This document shows positions 63,311 through 64,000 of a stretch of 64,000 bases of DNA, in pieces. Every line of letters begins with the position of its first letter. Position 1 is the stretch's first letter. Where the stretch lies: positions 62,001 through 126,000 of the forward strand of contig NZ_JAHKRM010000004.1 in the NCBI RefSeq assembly GCF_019396345.1. The letters run 5' to 3'. A program made the position numbers and the translations under genes. Source of the stretch: Nonomuraea guangzhouensis. Its GTDB lineage: Bacteria; Actinomycetota; Actinomycetes; Streptosporangiales; Streptosporangiaceae. The notes under the pieces were generated by a model, which ran no database searches, was not told where the DNA came from, and worked only from the letters and a program-made list of their open reading frames with translations.

Positions 63311-64000
63311 ATGCTGCGCATCCTCGGCCTGTCAGCGGCGGAGCAGGCCCTCTACGAGGCTCTGGTCGAGCACTCCCCCGTCACCCTCGACGAGCTGGAG
63401 CGGCTCGGCGGCACCCCGGGACTGGCCGTCGGCCTGGAGGAGCTGGGGCTGATCGCCCGCCTGCCCGAGGATCCGCCCCGCTTCATCGTCGTACCGCCGG
63501 AGATGGGACTGGACGCGCTGATCCGCGAGCGGACCCGCGCGCTGGCCGAGGCCAGGCTGCGGGTGGCCCAGCTGTCCACGCGCTATCACCTCACCACCTC
63601 CGACCAGGAGTCGGCCGGGCTGGTGGAGGTGGTGATCGGGCGGGAGGCGGTGCTGCGCCGCTTCGAACAGCTCCAGCGCGGCACCCGGCGCGAGATCCGG
63701 ATGTTCGACGCGCCACCGTACGCGGGCGTCGTGGGCGGCAACACGCAGGAGTTCGACCTGCTGAACCGCGGCGTGGACTACCGGGTGGTGTACGACAGGC
63801 GGGCCATCGAGATGCGCGGCACGCTGAAGACCATCGTGGACTACATCGCCGCGGGCGAGCAGGTGCGCGTCGGCGACGTCCCGATGAAGCTGGTGCTCAG
63901 CGACTACCCCATGGCCCTCGTGCCGCTCCGTCACGACCTGCAGATGGTCGAGTCGGCGCTGGTCGTGTACGACTCGACGCTGCTCGACGCGCTGGCCGCG
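63311..64000 (+). CDS. TrmB/LuxR-like transcriptional regulator (3' end outside window)
   Basis: An open frame from ATG 63311 to the window end gives 230 codons. The start MLRILGLSAAEQALYEALVE is the TrmB-like winged helix. A helical linker follows (RERTRALAEARLRVAQLSTR), and then a phospholipase-D-like or sensor region (VVIGREAVLRRFEQLQRGTR; EIRMFDAPPYAGVVGGNTQE; VDYRVVYDRRAIEMRG). Proteins of this plan in actinomycetes usually end in a LuxR HTH, which would lie beyond the window. It is divergent from the S8 peptidase gene, its most likely target. Confidence 0.85.
   Translation, partial: MLRILGLSAAEQALYEALVEHSPVTLDELERLGGTPGLAVGLEELGLIARLPEDPPRFIVVPPEMGLDALIRERTRALAEARLRVAQLSTRYHLTTSDQESAGLVEVVIGREAVLRRFEQLQRGTRREIRMFDAPPYAGVVGGNTQEFDLLNRGVDYRVVYDRRAIEMRGTLKTIVDYIAAGEQVRVGDVPMKLVLSDYPMALVPLRHDLQMVESALVVYDSTLLDALAA

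Overview
The window is high-GC DNA with the look of a filamentous actinomycete chromosome. It has GTG and TTG starts, ATGA/GTGA gene overlaps, an AfsR-type regulator, a LAL-type LuxR regulator, an SigE-group ECF sigma factor and a Cys-ending HVDL leader peptide. My best guess is Streptosporangiaceae (Nonomuraea-like); this is inference from style, not a database match. I saw no rRNA, tRNA, CRISPR array or intact insertion sequence. The region looks like a chromosomal arm: many small regulator-plus-target units, several decayed genes and one probable conflict/RiPP island.

Layout. 1-5 kb: the end of a DHA2 exporter, a DHA1 MFS gene, an ECF sigma factor coupled to a membrane-anchored partner, and two secreted proteins. 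4.9-10.7 kb: a LacI repressor, divergent operators, a CUT1 sugar ABC importer (binding protein and two permeases, no ATPase) and a feruloyl-esterase-like hydrolase, followed by remnants of a second LacI gene and of a DUF1593-type protein. 10.8-12.2 kb: an Asp/Glu-racemase-family gene with a GntR/FCD regulator and palindromic operators. 12.7-14.4 kb: SRPBCC, ArsR and DUF899 genes behind a promoter with two 23-bp direct repeats. 14.4-17.2 kb: a cysteine-synthase-like PLP enzyme coupled to an MFS exporter. 17.4-20.2 kb: a Tat-type class-V aminotransferase homologue coupled to a metal-sensing ArsR gene, then a CDF zinc/cadmium exporter. 22-28 kb: a DHA2 exporter with an orphan perfect operator, a three-subunit molybdenum aldehyde oxidoreductase and an alpha/beta hydrolase.

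28-35 kb: a TetR regulator divergent from an SDR-like gene, a cysteine-dioxygenase-like cupin, and an AfsR-type regulator with an FAD monooxygenase. 34.8-38.5 kb: an IclR regulator divergent from the lower meta-cleavage trio (hydratase, acylating acetaldehyde dehydrogenase, aldolase) that sends 2-hydroxypentadienoate-type intermediates to pyruvate and acetyl-CoA. 38.7-47.3 kb: transporters, a MocR regulator, a CHRD protein, and a TauD/TfdA dioxygenase behind a cysteine-type leader peptide, which points to sulfur scavenging.

47.5-54.9 kb is the most interesting region. A glyoxalase/VOC gene is cut short exactly where a minus-strand operon begins to overlap it. That operon reads small peptide, YcaO, then membrane NACHT NTPase, with the peptide and YcaO genes overlapping by 14 bases. 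Divergent from it, across an AT-rich intergenic region, are a trypsin-like protease/alpha-beta-hydrolase fusion and an endonuclease/exonuclease/phosphatase-family protein. I propose this as a candidate NACHT-linked RiPP/conflict system. 55-64 kb: a large LAL regulator, a secreted lipase-like hydrolase, a giant subtilisin-like protease, and the start of its probable divergent TrmB-like regulator, which runs off the window.
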